The notes under the pieces: generated by a model | Told to the model about the DNA's origin: nothing | What the model saw: only the letters and a program-made list of their open reading frames with translations | The model's database searches: none | In this document: positions 24,460-33,546 of the stretch, in pieces | Layout: each line of letters starts with the position of its first letter | Numbering within the stretch: the first letter of the stretch is position 1 | Source: Allotamlana fucoidanivorans | Lineage (GTDB): Bacteria; Bacteroidota; Bacteroidia; Flavobacteriales; Flavobacteriaceae | Direction of reading: 5' to 3' | Assembly: GCF_045788535.1 (NCBI RefSeq) | Contig: NZ_CP074074.1 | Span: 3,162,001-3,226,000, forward strand | Length of the DNA: 64,000 nucleotides | Position numbers and translations under genes: made by a program

Positions 24460-25041
24460 TTATAAATCTAAAAAGTTTTGTAATATCTGTGCGCCTGCGG
24501 TACTACTTTTTTCTGGGTGAAATTGTACCCCATAAAAGTTTTTGTGTTGCAATGCCGATGCATAATTTAAACCATAATCGGTTGTAGCAATGGTTTCAGG
24601 ACAATGCTCTGCATAGTAGCTATGTACCAAATACATATACTCTTTTTCCTTGACATCCCTGAATAATTTTGATTTTAAATTCTTAATCACGTTCCATCCC
24701 ATTTGAGGCACTTTAACCGAATTATCAAAGCGTTTCACAACCGTTTTGAATACGCCTAGCCCCTTGGTATTGCCCTCTTCGGTAAACTCACAGAGTAATT
24801 GCATACCGAGGCATATGCCTAAAACAGGTTGCTTCAACTTTGGAATGAGTATATCTAACCCACTCTCTTTAAGCATGGTCATGGCGCTACTGGCTTCACC
24901 TACACCAGGAAAAATGACTTTATCGGCAGACTTTATTTCTTCGGGATTGTTTGATAATACAGCATCGTATCCTAAACGCTTAAAAGCAAATTGAATACTT
25001 TTAATATTACCAGCTCCATAATTTATAATAACTAACTTCAT
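24460..25041 (-). CDS. hisH: Imidazole glycerol phosphate synthase glutaminase subunit HisH
   Basis: A 193-residue class I glutamine amidotransferase. 'VIINYGAGNIKSIQFAFKRLGY' starts the family fold; 'LGICLGMQLLCE' holds the nucleophilic Cys, and 'YGVQFHPEKSS' the catalytic His and Glu. It feeds ammonia to HisF. It is separated from hisB by a 77-base spacer and nearly touches hisA. Confidence 0.98.
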   Translation of the reverse strand: MKLVIINYGAGNIKSIQFAFKRLGYDAVLSNNPEEIKSADKVIFPGVGEASSAMTMLKESGLDILIPKLKQPVLGICLGMQLLCEFTEEGNTKGLGVFKTVVKRFDNSVKVPQMGWNVIKNLKSKLFRDVKEKEYMYLVHSYYAEHCPETIATTDYGLNYASALQHKNFYGVQFHPEKSSTAGAQILQNFLDL

Positions 25042-25118
25042 TTTTTAGTTGTTGATTGTTGGTTGATTGTTACTCTTTTAAAAAACTATAATTAGTAACA
25101 AAAAGCTAACCACTAATT

Positions 25119-26258
25119 TTATAACATTCCTTTGGTTGAAGGTAAAAACATTTTATTAGCATCACGTTTTACCGCCATTTTCATCGCTTTAGCAAAGGCT
25201 TTAAAAATACCTTCAATTTTATGGTGTTCGTTAGTGCCTTCAGCTTTAATATTTAAGTTGCATTTAGCACCATCGGTAAACGATTTAAATAGGTGAAAAA
25301 ACATTTCTGTTGGCATATCCCCTATTTTTTCACGCTTAAATTCTGCATCCCATTCTAACCAATTTCTACCTCCAAAATCAACCGCAACCTGAGCTAAACA
25401 ATCGTCCATTGGCAAGCAAAAACCATAACGCTCTATACCTAATTTGTTTCCTAAGGCTTTGTTGAATAATTCACCAAGAGCAATCATAGTGTCTTCAATG
25501 GTATGATGTTCGTCTACTTCTAAATCGCCAGAAACTTTTATGGTTAAATCCATAGCACCATGACGCCCAATTTGATCAAGCATGTGGTCAAAAAATGACA
25601 ATCCCGTATCGATATCATTTTTACCCGAACCATCTAAATTCAATTTAATATAAATTTGAGTTTCGTTAGTGTTGCGTGTAATTTCAGACACTCGATCTTT
25701 AAGTTTTAAAAACTCGTAGATATCTTTCCAATCGGTGCTCGTTAATGCAATGGCATCCATAATTTCTTGTTTAGAAGCTTCTGTTTCATTTGCTCCCAAT
25801 TCTGGATTTTCAGACAGAAAAATACCTTTAGCCCCTAAATTTTTAGCCAATTCCATATCGGTAATACGATCACCCAATACAAATGAATTTTCTAAATCAT
25901 AATCTTCAGAAAAATATTTGGTTAATAACCCTGTTCGAGGTTTGCGCGTTGGGGCATTTTCATGTGGAAAAGTTTTATCAATATGAATATCGGCAAACGT
26001 AACACCTTCCTTTTTAAAAGCATCAACAATTTTATTTTGAGCTGGCCAAAACGTATCTTCTGGAAAACTATCGGTGCCTAAACCGTCTTGGTTGGTTACC
26101 ATAACGAGCTCATAATCTAATTCTGAAGCTATTTTAGCCATGTATTGAAACACCTTAGGATAGAACTCTAATTTTTCTAAACTATCTAATTGATAATCTA
26201 CAGGTGGTTCTAAAACTAGGGTTCCATCACGGTCTATAAAAAGGACTTTCTTTTTCAT
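25119..26258 (-). CDS. hisB: Bifunctional histidinol-phosphatase / imidazoleglycerol-phosphate dehydratase HisB
   Basis: A 379-residue fusion. Residues about 1-165 are a HAD-type phosphatase ('VLFIDRDGTLVLEPP', 'FVLGDRITDMELAKNLGAKG'), which removes phosphate from histidinol phosphate. The rest is the IGP dehydratase with its metal-ligand motifs 'GLSFFDHMLDQIGRHG', 'DEHHTIEDTMIALGE' and 'GTNEHHKIEGIFKAFAKAM'. The same fusion occurs in enterobacteria and most Bacteroidota. It starts one base before the hisC stop region ends (adjacent genes). Confidence 0.98.
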   Translation of the reverse strand: MKKKVLFIDRDGTLVLEPPVDYQLDSLEKLEFYPKVFQYMAKIASELDYELVMVTNQDGLGTDSFPEDTFWPAQNKIVDAFKKEGVTFADIHIDKTFPHENAPTRKPRTGLLTKYFSEDYDLENSFVLGDRITDMELAKNLGAKGIFLSENPELGANETEASKQEIMDAIALTSTDWKDIYEFLKLKDRVSEITRNTNETQIYIKLNLDGSGKNDIDTGLSFFDHMLDQIGRHGAMDLTIKVSGDLEVDEHHTIEDTMIALGELFNKALGNKLGIERYGFCLPMDDCLAQVAVDFGGRNWLEWDAEFKREKIGDMPTEMFFHLFKSFTDGAKCNLNIKAEGTNEHHKIEGIFKAFAKAMKMAVKRDANKMFLPSTKGML

Positions 26259-27293
26259 TTATATGGCTTTTAAATTTTGAATTAACACCTTATTTTCTTC
26301 TTGTGTTCCAATGGTAAGTCTTAAACAATTTTCACATCCTGGTTGTGTGGTTCTGTTTCTAACCACAATACCTTTTTCAATCAATTGGTTATAACGTTTG
26401 GTTGCATCATCTACTTTTACCAACACAAAATTAGCATCTGTTGGATAAATTTTTAAAACGTAACTAACGCCTTCTAAAGCATTAATAAGCGCTGCTCTTT
26501 CTTCTAAAATTGTAGCAACTTGTTCTTCTACTTTACTATAATTATTAAGCTGATTTAGCGCCCTTTGTTGTGTTAATTCGTTAACATTATACGGTGGTTT
26601 TATACGATTTAAAACCGAAATAATATCTTGGGAAGCATAACAAATACCCAAACGGATACCTGCCATACCGTAAGCTTTAGAAAGTGTTTGTGTAATGATT
26701 AAGTTTGGAAATTCGTTTAATCTACTAATCCAGCTTTCTTCATTTGAAAAATCGATATACGCTTCATCAATAACAACAATCCCATTAAAACCTTTAACTA
26801 ATTTTTCAATGCTTTTAGCTTCAAAACTATTACCCGAAGGATTGTTTGGTGAGCATAAAAATAATAGTTTAGATTTTGCGTCTTGTGCTTCTAAAATAGC
26901 TTCAACTTTAGGTTGAAAATTAGGATCTAATTGTATTTCTCTTATGGCAATGGCGTTAATATTTGCCAGTACGGTGTACATACCATAAGTGGGTGGTAAT
27001 GTGATGATGTTATCCTGATTAGGCTCACAAAAAGTTCTGAAAATTAAATCTAAAACTTCATCGCTACCATTACCTAAAAGTATATTTTGAGGCGCAACAT
27101 GTTTTCTAACCGCAAGTAAGGTTTTAACACGACGTTGCAACGGATCTGGATAACGGTTCACGCCATTTTCATAGGGATTCTCGTTAGCGTCAAGAAACAC
27201 CATATCATCGCTATTTCCTTGAAATTCGTCTCTAGCTGAAGAATACGGTTTCAGGTTTCTAATCGCTGGCCTAATTAAATCTTGAATGTTCAT
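26259..27293 (-). CDS. hisC: Histidinol-phosphate aminotransferase HisC
   Basis: A 344-residue class I/II PLP aminotransferase. 'FLDANENPYENG', 'LGNGSDEVLDLIFRTFCEP', 'LFLCSPNNPSGN' and 'VVIDEAYIDF' are family marks. 'TQTLSKAYGMAGIRLG' holds the PLP lysine. Its first base overlaps the last base of the hisD stop (TAATG arrangement), so the two are translationally coupled. Confidence 0.97.
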   Translation of the reverse strand: MNIQDLIRPAIRNLKPYSSARDEFQGNSDDMVFLDANENPYENGVNRYPDPLQRRVKTLLAVRKHVAPQNILLGNGSDEVLDLIFRTFCEPNQDNIITLPPTYGMYTVLANINAIAIREIQLDPNFQPKVEAILEAQDAKSKLLFLCSPNNPSGNSFEAKSIEKLVKGFNGIVVIDEAYIDFSNEESWISRLNEFPNLIITQTLSKAYGMAGIRLGICYASQDIISVLNRIKPPYNVNELTQQRALNQLNNYSKVEEQVATILEERAALINALEGVSYVLKIYPTDANFVLVKVDDATKRYNQLIEKGIVVRNRTTQPGCENCLRLTIGTQEENKVLIQNLKAI

Positions 27294-28576
27294 TATTTTA
27301 AATCCTTTAATCGTATGGTAACTGCATTTTTGTGCGCTTGTAAACCTTCGGCTTCAGCCATAAGCTCTATGCTTTCTCCTATATTTAACAGCCCTGCTTT
27401 AGATATTTTTTGAAAGGTCATACTCTTTGTAAAACTATCTAAATTAACACCGGAATATGCTTTAGAAAATCCATTAGTTGGTAAGGTATGATTTGTTCCA
27501 GAGGCATAATCACCTGCACTTTCTGGCGTGTAGTCTCCTATAAAAATAGAACCCGCATTGCTAATACCATTAACGTATAAATCTTCATTTTTAGAACAGA
27601 TGATAAAGTGTTCTGGACCGTATTCATCAATAAGTTCTAAAGCTAAATCATCGTTATCAACATAAATTAACTTAGAATTGGCTATGGCTTTTTCGGCAAT
27701 ATCACGTCTAGGTAAAACACTTAATTGTTTTTCAACTTCATCTGAAACTTTTTCAATAATATCTTGAGAAGTAGAGACTAAAATCACCTGACTATCTGCA
27801 CCGTGTTCGGCTTGACTTAATAAATCTGAAGCGATATAAGACGGATTAGCACTTTCGTCTGCCACAACTAAAAGTTCACTAGGCCCAGCAGGCATATCAA
27901 TAGCCACACCAAATTTAGTAGCCAATTGTTTTGCAACGGTTACAAATTGGTTTCCTGGTCCGAAAATTTTATAAACTTTAGGAATGGTTTCAGTACCAAA
28001 AGTTAAGCCAGCAATGGCTTGTATACCACCAACTTTTATAATTTTGGTTACACCACATAAATTTGCAGCATAAAGAATTTCAGGTGCCAGCTTACCTTCT
28101 TTATTAGGAGGTGAACACAATACAATTTCTTTACATCCTGCAATTTGAGCTGGAACGGCCAACATTAAAACCGTTGAAAATAAAGGCGCTGTACCTCCTG
28201 GAATATATAACCCAACTTTTTGAATCGGTCTTTTTTCCTGCCAACACGATACGCCCTCTGTAGTTTCTAGTTCTACTTTGGTTGTTTTTTGCGCCGTATG
28301 AAAGGCTTCAATATTTTGTTTAGCTAATAGAATAGCTTTTTTTAAAGGTTCTGAAACTTGAGCTATAGCCTCGTTAATTTCGTCTACACTAACTACATTA
28401 GTATCTAACGAAACACCATCAAAACGGTGGGTAAACGCATTTACTGCAATATCTCCTTTTTCTGAAACTTCTTTGAATATCTGATTTACAGTCCCTTCAA
28501 TATCAACTACAGTTTGCGTTGGACGCTGTAAGATGGTTGTCCAATCCTCACGTTTAGGGTTATTTATAATTTGCAT
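27293..28576 (-). CDS. hisD: Histidinol dehydrogenase HisD
   Basis: A 427-residue NAD-dependent enzyme that oxidises histidinol to histidine in two steps. 'VGLYIPGGTAPLFSTVLMLAVPAQIAGCKEIVLCSPP', 'GPGNQFVTVAKQLA', 'DMPAGPSELLVVADESANPSYIASDLLSQAEHGADSQ' and 'YGPEHF' (zinc and catalytic Glu/His region) are all present. Start at 28576, 16 bases downstream of hisG. Confidence 0.97.
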   Translation of the reverse strand: MQIINNPKREDWTTILQRPTQTVVDIEGTVNQIFKEVSEKGDIAVNAFTHRFDGVSLDTNVVSVDEINEAIAQVSEPLKKAILLAKQNIEAFHTAQKTTKVELETTEGVSCWQEKRPIQKVGLYIPGGTAPLFSTVLMLAVPAQIAGCKEIVLCSPPNKEGKLAPEILYAANLCGVTKIIKVGGIQAIAGLTFGTETIPKVYKIFGPGNQFVTVAKQLATKFGVAIDMPAGPSELLVVADESANPSYIASDLLSQAEHGADSQVILVSTSQDIIEKVSDEVEKQLSVLPRRDIAEKAIANSKLIYVDNDDLALELIDEYGPEHFIICSKNEDLYVNGISNAGSIFIGDYTPESAGDYASGTNHTLPTNGFSKAYSGVNLDSFTKSMTFQKISKAGLLNIGESIELMAEAEGLQAHKNAVTIRLKDLK

Positions 28577-28592
28577 TGTTTTCTGCTTTAGC

Positions 28593-29450
28593 TTATAATA
28601 CCATTTTCTCTATCGGACAAACTAAAATACCTTGAGCTCCTTTAGCTTTTAGATCGTCGATAACATCCCAAAATTCATTTTTGCTAATTACAGAATGTAC
28701 AGAACTCCATCCTTCTTGTGCCAAGGGTAGAACGGTTGGACTTTTCATCCCTGGTAACACGTCAATAATATCCTGAAGCTTATCGTTAGGCGCATTTAAC
28801 AATACATACTTTGAATCTCTACCTTTTAAAACCGATTTAATTCTAAACTGAATGGTTTCTAAAATGGCTTGACGCTCGGCATCTAATTTAGGCGATACAG
28901 CAAGCACAGCTTCAGATTTTAATATGGTTTCAACCTCTTTTAAGTTGTTTTTAAATAAGGTGCTTCCACTTGAAACGATATCGCAAATAGCATCGGCTAA
29001 ACCAATATTTGGCGCAATTTCAACCGAACCATTAATAATGTGAAGGTTTGCATTTACACCATTTTCATCTAAATACATTTGAACTGTATTGGGATAAGAG
29101 GTCGCAATACGCTTTCCTTCAAGATCTTTTATGTTCTTAAATTTTGCAGCTTTAGGCACAGCAATACAAACACGACACGATGAAAAACCTAATTTTTCAA
29201 CAACATTAATGCCGGCTCCTTTTTCAATTAAAACATTTTCACCTATAATAGCTGCATCAACCACACCATCTTTTAAATACTGAGGAATATCGCCATTTCT
29301 GAGATAAAAAACTTCCACTGGAAAATTTCTTGCCGAAGCTTTTAATTGGTCCTTCCCATTATCAATGGAAATACCAATATCTTTTAAAATTTTCATCGAG
29401 TCTTCGTTTAAACGCCCCGATTTTTGTACTGCAATTCTTAATTTACTCAT
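28593..29450 (-). CDS. hisG: ATP phosphoribosyltransferase HisG (long form)
   Basis: A 285-residue enzyme for the first, feedback-inhibited step of histidine synthesis. 'LRIAVQKSGRLNEDSMKILKDIGI' and 'DAICDIVSSGSTLFKNNLKEVE' (PRPP loop) form the catalytic domain. The C-terminal HisG_C domain ('IIDVLPGMKSPTVLPLAQEGWSSVHSVI') marks the long, self-regulating form that needs no HisZ. It is the first structural gene after the attenuator. Confidence 0.97.
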   Translation of the reverse strand: MSKLRIAVQKSGRLNEDSMKILKDIGISIDNGKDQLKASARNFPVEVFYLRNGDIPQYLKDGVVDAAIIGENVLIEKGAGINVVEKLGFSSCRVCIAVPKAAKFKNIKDLEGKRIATSYPNTVQMYLDENGVNANLHIINGSVEIAPNIGLADAICDIVSSGSTLFKNNLKEVETILKSEAVLAVSPKLDAERQAILETIQFRIKSVLKGRDSKYVLLNAPNDKLQDIIDVLPGMKSPTVLPLAQEGWSSVHSVISKNEFWDVIDDLKAKGAQGILVCPIEKMVL

Positions 29451-29489
29451 TTTATTGTTTTTATGAGTTTGAACAATTCAAGTGATTTT

Positions 29490-29527
29490 TAAAAATAAAA
29501 ACCCGCTTGATTGTCTCAAACGGGTTT
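29490..29527 (-). terminator. his operon attenuator terminator
   Basis: On the minus strand AAACCCG-TTTGA pairs with TCAA-GCGGGTTT: arms 29521-29527 with 29499-29505, extended by 29516-29519 with 29507-29510 past one mismatch, loop of five bases. A U-tract (29490-29498 region, TTATTTTT) follows. It sits between the leader peptide and hisG, not after a gene, so it is an attenuator. Its promoter-proximal arm (29514-29522, CGTTTGAGA) can instead pair with TCTCAAGCG (29565-29573) inside the leader gene. Confidence 0.85.
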
Positions 29528-29558
29528 AAAATATATGTTGAATTTATTCAATACATTT

Positions 29559-29612
29559 TCACTTCGCTTGAGAGCAAATTTGGAAATGATGATGTAAATG
29601 AATAAAAGTCAT
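29559..29612 (-). CDS. his operon leader peptide
   Basis: A 17-residue open frame, MTFIHLHHHFQICSQAK, with four His codons among codons 5-9 (three of them consecutive, 29586-29594, plus 29598-29600), ATG at 29612 and TGA at 29559. Its position, 11 bases after the predicted transcription start and upstream of an alternative-pairing terminator before hisG, is that of a classical His-sensing leader. Stalling at the His codons would free the segment 29565-29573 to form the antiterminator. Confidence 0.88.
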   Translation of the reverse strand: MTFIHLHHHFQICSQAK

Positions 29613-29629
29613 GTCTTATTTTTCTATTG

Positions 29630-29662
29630 CAAATATCAGTAATTAATCTTTATAAATCCAAA
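29630..29662 (-). promoter_or_regulatory. Probable promoter of the his operon
   Basis: On the minus strand TTTG (29662-29659) and, 21 bases on, GATATTTG (29637-29630), a 7-of-8 match to TAnnTTTG. The leader ATG lies 18 bases downstream. Confidence 0.55.
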
Positions 29663-29766
29663 TTCTAAATACAATTCTTAAAACATTTAGAAATTATTAA
29701 TTTTTGTATGAAAAAAAATGACAAATCATTAAAAGATAAACTGATATGCTGAATTATTTTTTGAAC

Positions 29767-30582
29767 TTATTGATTTCCTAAAATAATAGGCATACCACTA
29801 TCTCCAGAACCAATCACAATAACTTTACTATTTGGTGATTCAGACAATTTAATAGTAGCCTCAATACCCTTATCTTGTAATATTTTATCAGTTAATGACG
29901 CACTTAAAATCTTGTTTGCATCCGCTTTACCTTGAGCTTCAATACGTTGTTTTTCTGCTTCCTTTTGCGCTGTAATAAGCCTAAATTCATACTCTAATGA
30001 TTGTTGTTCTTGCCCTAGCTTGCGTTCAATAGCATCTTTTATAGCGGTTGGAAGTGTTACATCTCTTACCAAAACTTCAACCAAATCAATATATTGATCA
30101 TCCACTATTTTTTTAGTTTCATCATATATTTCTTGTTGAATGGCATCCCGCTTAGATGAATAAATTTGCTCTGGTGTATAGCGTCCCACCACACTTCTTG
30201 TTGCCGATCTGATAGCTGGTTTTAAAACACGTTCTAAATAATTAGAACCTTTTTCCTGATGCAACTTCCCTAAGTTTTCCAATTCAGGTTTATACCATGC
30301 TGTAGCTTCTAACTGAATATCTAATCCATTTGACGACAACACCTTCATACGTTCTGTTAATTCTTGCTGACGTGCTTCATAAATAAAAACTTTATTCCAT
30401 GGTGCTACAATATGAAACCCTTCACCTAGTGGTGCCTTATCGGTTACAACACCGCCACCAAATGTTTTATACAAAACACCTGCTTCACCGGAACCTATGG
30501 TAACGGCCGATTTTGTTATTACAACAATTAATATGATTATTGCAATGATTACGGGAAATGCAATTTTTGGTAATTTTTCCAT
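29767..30582 (-). CDS. Prohibitin-family (SPFH/band 7) protein
   Basis: A 271-residue membrane protein: one N-terminal transmembrane helix ('FPVIIAIIILIVVITKSAVTI', about residues 9-29), the SPFH domain ('IGSGEAGVLYKTFGGGVV', 'LGEGFHIVAPWNKVFIYEARQQE'), a helical coiled-coil region ('EYEFRLITAQKEAEKQRIEAQGKADANKIL'), and a short C-terminal tail ('VIGSGDSGMPIILGNQ'). Prohibitin-like proteins scaffold inner-membrane complexes and proteases such as FtsH. It is downstream of the VWA gene, 12 bases away, so co-transcription with that gene is likely. Confidence 0.93.
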   Translation of the reverse strand: MEKLPKIAFPVIIAIIILIVVITKSAVTIGSGEAGVLYKTFGGGVVTDKAPLGEGFHIVAPWNKVFIYEARQQELTERMKVLSSNGLDIQLEATAWYKPELENLGKLHQEKGSNYLERVLKPAIRSATRSVVGRYTPEQIYSSKRDAIQQEIYDETKKIVDDQYIDLVEVLVRDVTLPTAIKDAIERKLGQEQQSLEYEFRLITAQKEAEKQRIEAQGKADANKILSASLTDKILQDKGIEATIKLSESPNSKVIVIGSGDSGMPIILGNQ

Positions 30583-30593
30583 GTTTTATCTAT

Positions 30594-31382
30594 TTAAATT
30601 AATCCGTTATATTTTCTTAAAAACCATTCTGCAGATAAACTAAGCACAATAATAGCTAAAAGATACTTCCAATCTATCAAGGGCATCGTTTCTTTTTTAC
30701 TTTTTTGAATGGGGGTAAATCTATTATCATTCAACAAATCTGAAATTAAAGTCGATGTATCATCTACAAAATAGCTTTTTCCTGTAGTATTTGTCGCTAC
30801 TTGATTTAGTCGTGTTACATCAGCATTTAAAAATTGTTGCTCAACATTATAGGCCAATATTTCAAAACGTCCTGATTTAGCAATGTTTTCACCAGTTGTT
30901 TTTATAGTGAAATTGTAGGACGAAGGCTTTAAACTACTCAAATCAACTTCATAGTGATTCCCTTTTAACAGTAGCGGGAATGTTTTTTTTGTTTGAGTTG
31001 ATCTGTTAGTTACTGTAATTTGTAACGCACCACTATCATCAAAAACATAATTCTTATCAAAATATTCCGCTTTGATTATTACACTATTACTTCCTTCGTA
31101 AAACGATTCATAATCTACAGTTAACCGGCTGCGTTTTTTATTTGAAGCCAAATACTGAATAAGCTTACCTATAAAATCATCAAAAGCATTAAAATTATTC
31201 GTATTTAAAAAACTCTGGGCGCGCCATTGCCATATATTTTCACCAAACAAAACAGCTTCCTTATGATCTAGGTCTTCAAATGTAGCCAATAAAGGTTGTG
31301 AAAGCGAAATACCATTTATGGTTTTATTTAAAATTGTTTGAAATGGTACTTGAAATTGAGTCTTTCCATAATGAGAATACAA
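30594..31382 (-). pseudogene. C-terminal part of a frameshifted VWA-type membrane protein
   Basis: Continues the protein of 31328-32617 in another frame. 'YSHYGKTQFQVPFQ', 'PLLATFEDLDHKEAVLFGENIWQWRAQSFL', 'FDDFIGKLIQYLAS' and 'VDYESFYEGSNSVIIKAEYFDKNYVFDDSG' belong to the C-terminal half of long Bacteroidota VWA membrane proteins, which end in a TM helix ('YLLAIIVLSLSAEWFLRKYNGLI'). The only early start is a TTG (31382) inside the conserved 'PPLYSHYG' block, so it is not an independent gene. Adding one base in the AAA at 31423-31425 would fuse the frames into one protein of about 674 residues. Confidence 0.8.
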
Positions 31383-32617
31383 GGGTGGATATGATTCAAA
31401 ATCAATATCATTAACGAATTGATTTCGTTCAATTCAGCTTGGTAGTTTTCAAACTGATTTGTAATTTCAATTTGATAATTAGAGGTGTTTTTATTGATAA
31501 ACCCTAAGTCCGTTTTTGCTCCAATAATAATAAAAACATTACGCTTTGTTGCTTTTAATTTCTGATAAATTTTATTAAACTTAAAGTTTGGTTGATATAT
31601 TATAATAAGCTGAAAATCATCATAATTAAACGTTGTTTCATTAGGATGTAGTATAGAAACAGAACGCAATTCGTTACGTTCAATACTTTTTTTAAACGCT
31701 CCTATATCTGGATGTAGAATATCACTAACAAGAGCAATTTTTGATTTTTGATCGATAACCTCAATAGCAAAATTTTTAAGGTTATTAGTCTTATTTTTTT
31801 CGTTTTCAAGTGGAATAATTTCTGCTTTTAAATTTGTAACACCAACGTTTGTTGTTGGGAGGGTGAAATTTAAAACATGAGAATTTTTTAATTTCGTAAA
31901 ATGTAATACTTCCGAATAAATTACTTGATTTTTTTGAATTATTTGAAATTTTGATGATACTGATGCATGCCCCTCATATACCAAAATGGCTTCAACAGGA
32001 AACTTATTTTTTAAATACGCATATTTGTTAACGTTTAACTGCTGTATCTTTAAATCGGTATAACTTATAGTGTCTCCCAAAATAATGGGGTAAACAGGTT
32101 GGTTATATTGAATGGGTTTTGAGGCGTAATCTATACCATACGTGGCATTACCATCTGTAATCAATATGGTAGGTGAAACACTATGCTTATAAATCTGATT
32201 AAGGTTTTTAAAAGCATTGGTTATATGGGTTTGTGTGCCTTTAAAATTAATTGAATCACTTGACTTTAAATCATTGTCAAATGTGTAAACTGCCAAGTTA
32301 AATTTTTCCTGAAGTTTTTTGTTTGTTTTAAGGTGAGTTACTAATTCTAACGCTTTTTGATCCTGTTTTAAGTGCTTTACAGAACTTGTATTGTCTACGG
32401 CAATAACAAGATTAGGTTTTTCTGTAAAAACATACTGCGATTTGAACTTTGGATTGATAATGAGAAGCAGCGTGCCAAAATAACTAACAAAACGTAAAAA
32501 AGAGAAAAGTATCTGTTTTTTTGATAGACTCTTCTCTTTTTTTAAATACTGAAACAGCGCCAAGAGTAACGCTATAATTCCAGAAAGTATAATATATAAA
32601 ACGGTTTCGGTTTGCAT
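31328..32617 (-). pseudogene. N-terminal part of a frameshifted VWA-type membrane protein
   Basis: Begins with two transmembrane segments ('VLYIILSGIIALLLALFQYL', 'FLRFVSYFGTLLLIINP'), followed by a von Willebrand A-like core ('LVIAVDNTSSVKH', 'PTILITDGNATYGIDY') and beta-sandwich repeats. The proper sequence runs to about 'QAELNE' and then goes out of frame, ending in the spurious tail 'INSLMILILNHIHPCIL...'. In the shifted frame the same DNA reads 'QFVNDIDFESYPPLYSHYG', matching the start of the C-terminal part. The shift is a net loss of one base near 31411-31430. No -1 slippery heptamer is in frame, so a mutation or assembly error is more likely than programmed frameshifting. Function of the family is unknown. 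Confidence 0.8.
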
Positions 32618-32678
32618 GTATGATTGACGATTTTTACGTCACGATAAAATTTCAAGAACGTAATTCGTACATCATAGT

Positions 32679-33425
32679 TTAGGTCAACATACCACCATCT
32701 ACGTTCAATGTCTGCCCTGTTACGTAAGCACTCATATCACTCGCTAAAAACACACAAACGTTGGCAACATCTTCGGGAGTTCCACCTCGTTTTAATGGAA
32801 TACCTGCACGCCACCCTTTAACAACGTCTTCATCAAGTTTAGCCGTCATTTCTGTTTCAATAAAACCAGGAGCAACAACGTTACTTCTAATGTTTCTTGA
32901 ACCTAATTCTAAGGCAACTGATTTTGAAAAACCAATAATACCAGCCTTAGATGCAGCATAGTTAGTTTGACCAGCATTACCTTTTACCCCCACTACTGAA
33001 CTCATATTGATAATAGAGCCTTTTCTTTGTTTTAACATGGTTCTTTGTACGGCTTTAGTCATGTTAAAAACAGATTTCAAGTTTACTTCAATTACGGTAT
33101 CAAAATCCTCTTCAGAAATACGCATCAATAAATTATCTTTTGTAATACCGGCATTGTTCACTAAAATATCGATACTTCCAAATTCTTTAGCCACTTCATC
33201 TGCTAACTTTTGCGCTTCTTCAAAACTAGCCGCATTACTTTGATAGCCCTTTGCTTTTACACCAAGATCGGTCAATTCTTTTTCTAGTGCATTGGCAGCA
33301 TCAACAGAGGAGCTATATGTGAATGCTACATTTGCACCCTGCTGTGCAAATACCTGTGCAATGCCTTTACCTATACCACGGCTTGCTCCCGTAACAATAG
33401 CCGTTTTTCCTTCTAATAATTTCAT
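32679..33425 (-). CDS. fabG: 3-oxoacyl-[acyl-carrier-protein] reductase FabG
   Basis: A 248-residue SDR enzyme that reduces 3-oxoacyl-ACP in the fatty acid elongation cycle. 'AIVTGASRGIGKGIAQVFA' is the NADPH-binding loop and 'LVNNAGITKDNLLMRISEEDF' the NNAG motif. 'NMSSVVGVKGNAGQTNYAASKAGIIG' gives the Ser-Tyr-Lys triad, and 'VAPGFIETEMT' the C-terminal lid. The 'GITRDNLL/MRM'-type sequence is typical of true FabG, not generic SDRs. It lies upstream of the VWA gene and may be the first gene of that transcript. Confidence 0.96.
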   Translation of the reverse strand: MKLLEGKTAIVTGASRGIGKGIAQVFAQQGANVAFTYSSSVDAANALEKELTDLGVKAKGYQSNAASFEEAQKLADEVAKEFGSIDILVNNAGITKDNLLMRISEEDFDTVIEVNLKSVFNMTKAVQRTMLKQRKGSIINMSSVVGVKGNAGQTNYAASKAGIIGFSKSVALELGSRNIRSNVVAPGFIETEMTAKLDEDVVKGWRAGIPLKRGGTPEDVANVCVFLASDMSAYVTGQTLNVDGGMLT

Positions 33426-33497
33426 TTATATTCTAGTCTATTATGTTTTTAAAACTTCATTACAATCAAAGATAGCAATTAGAAATTTGTTGATATG

Positions 33498-33528
33498 AAA
33501 AAACCTTACAAGATTTGCAAGGTTTTTT
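33498..33528. terminator. Rho-independent terminator after sucD
   Basis: AAAAAACCTT (33498-33507) and AAGGTTTTTT (33519-33528) pair, with an inner CAA/TTG after one mismatch and a 3-nt loop. It lies 20 bases after the sucD stop on the leftward strand; its T-rich right arm also makes it work rightward. Confidence 0.85.
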
Positions 33529-33546
33529 TATATGCGTGTTTGTTTT

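Noticed and set aside
31328..31440. Programmed -1 frameshifting in the VWA gene
   Set aside because: No in-frame slippery heptamer (X XXY YYZ) and no evident stimulatory hairpin; a base loss or sequence error is simpler.
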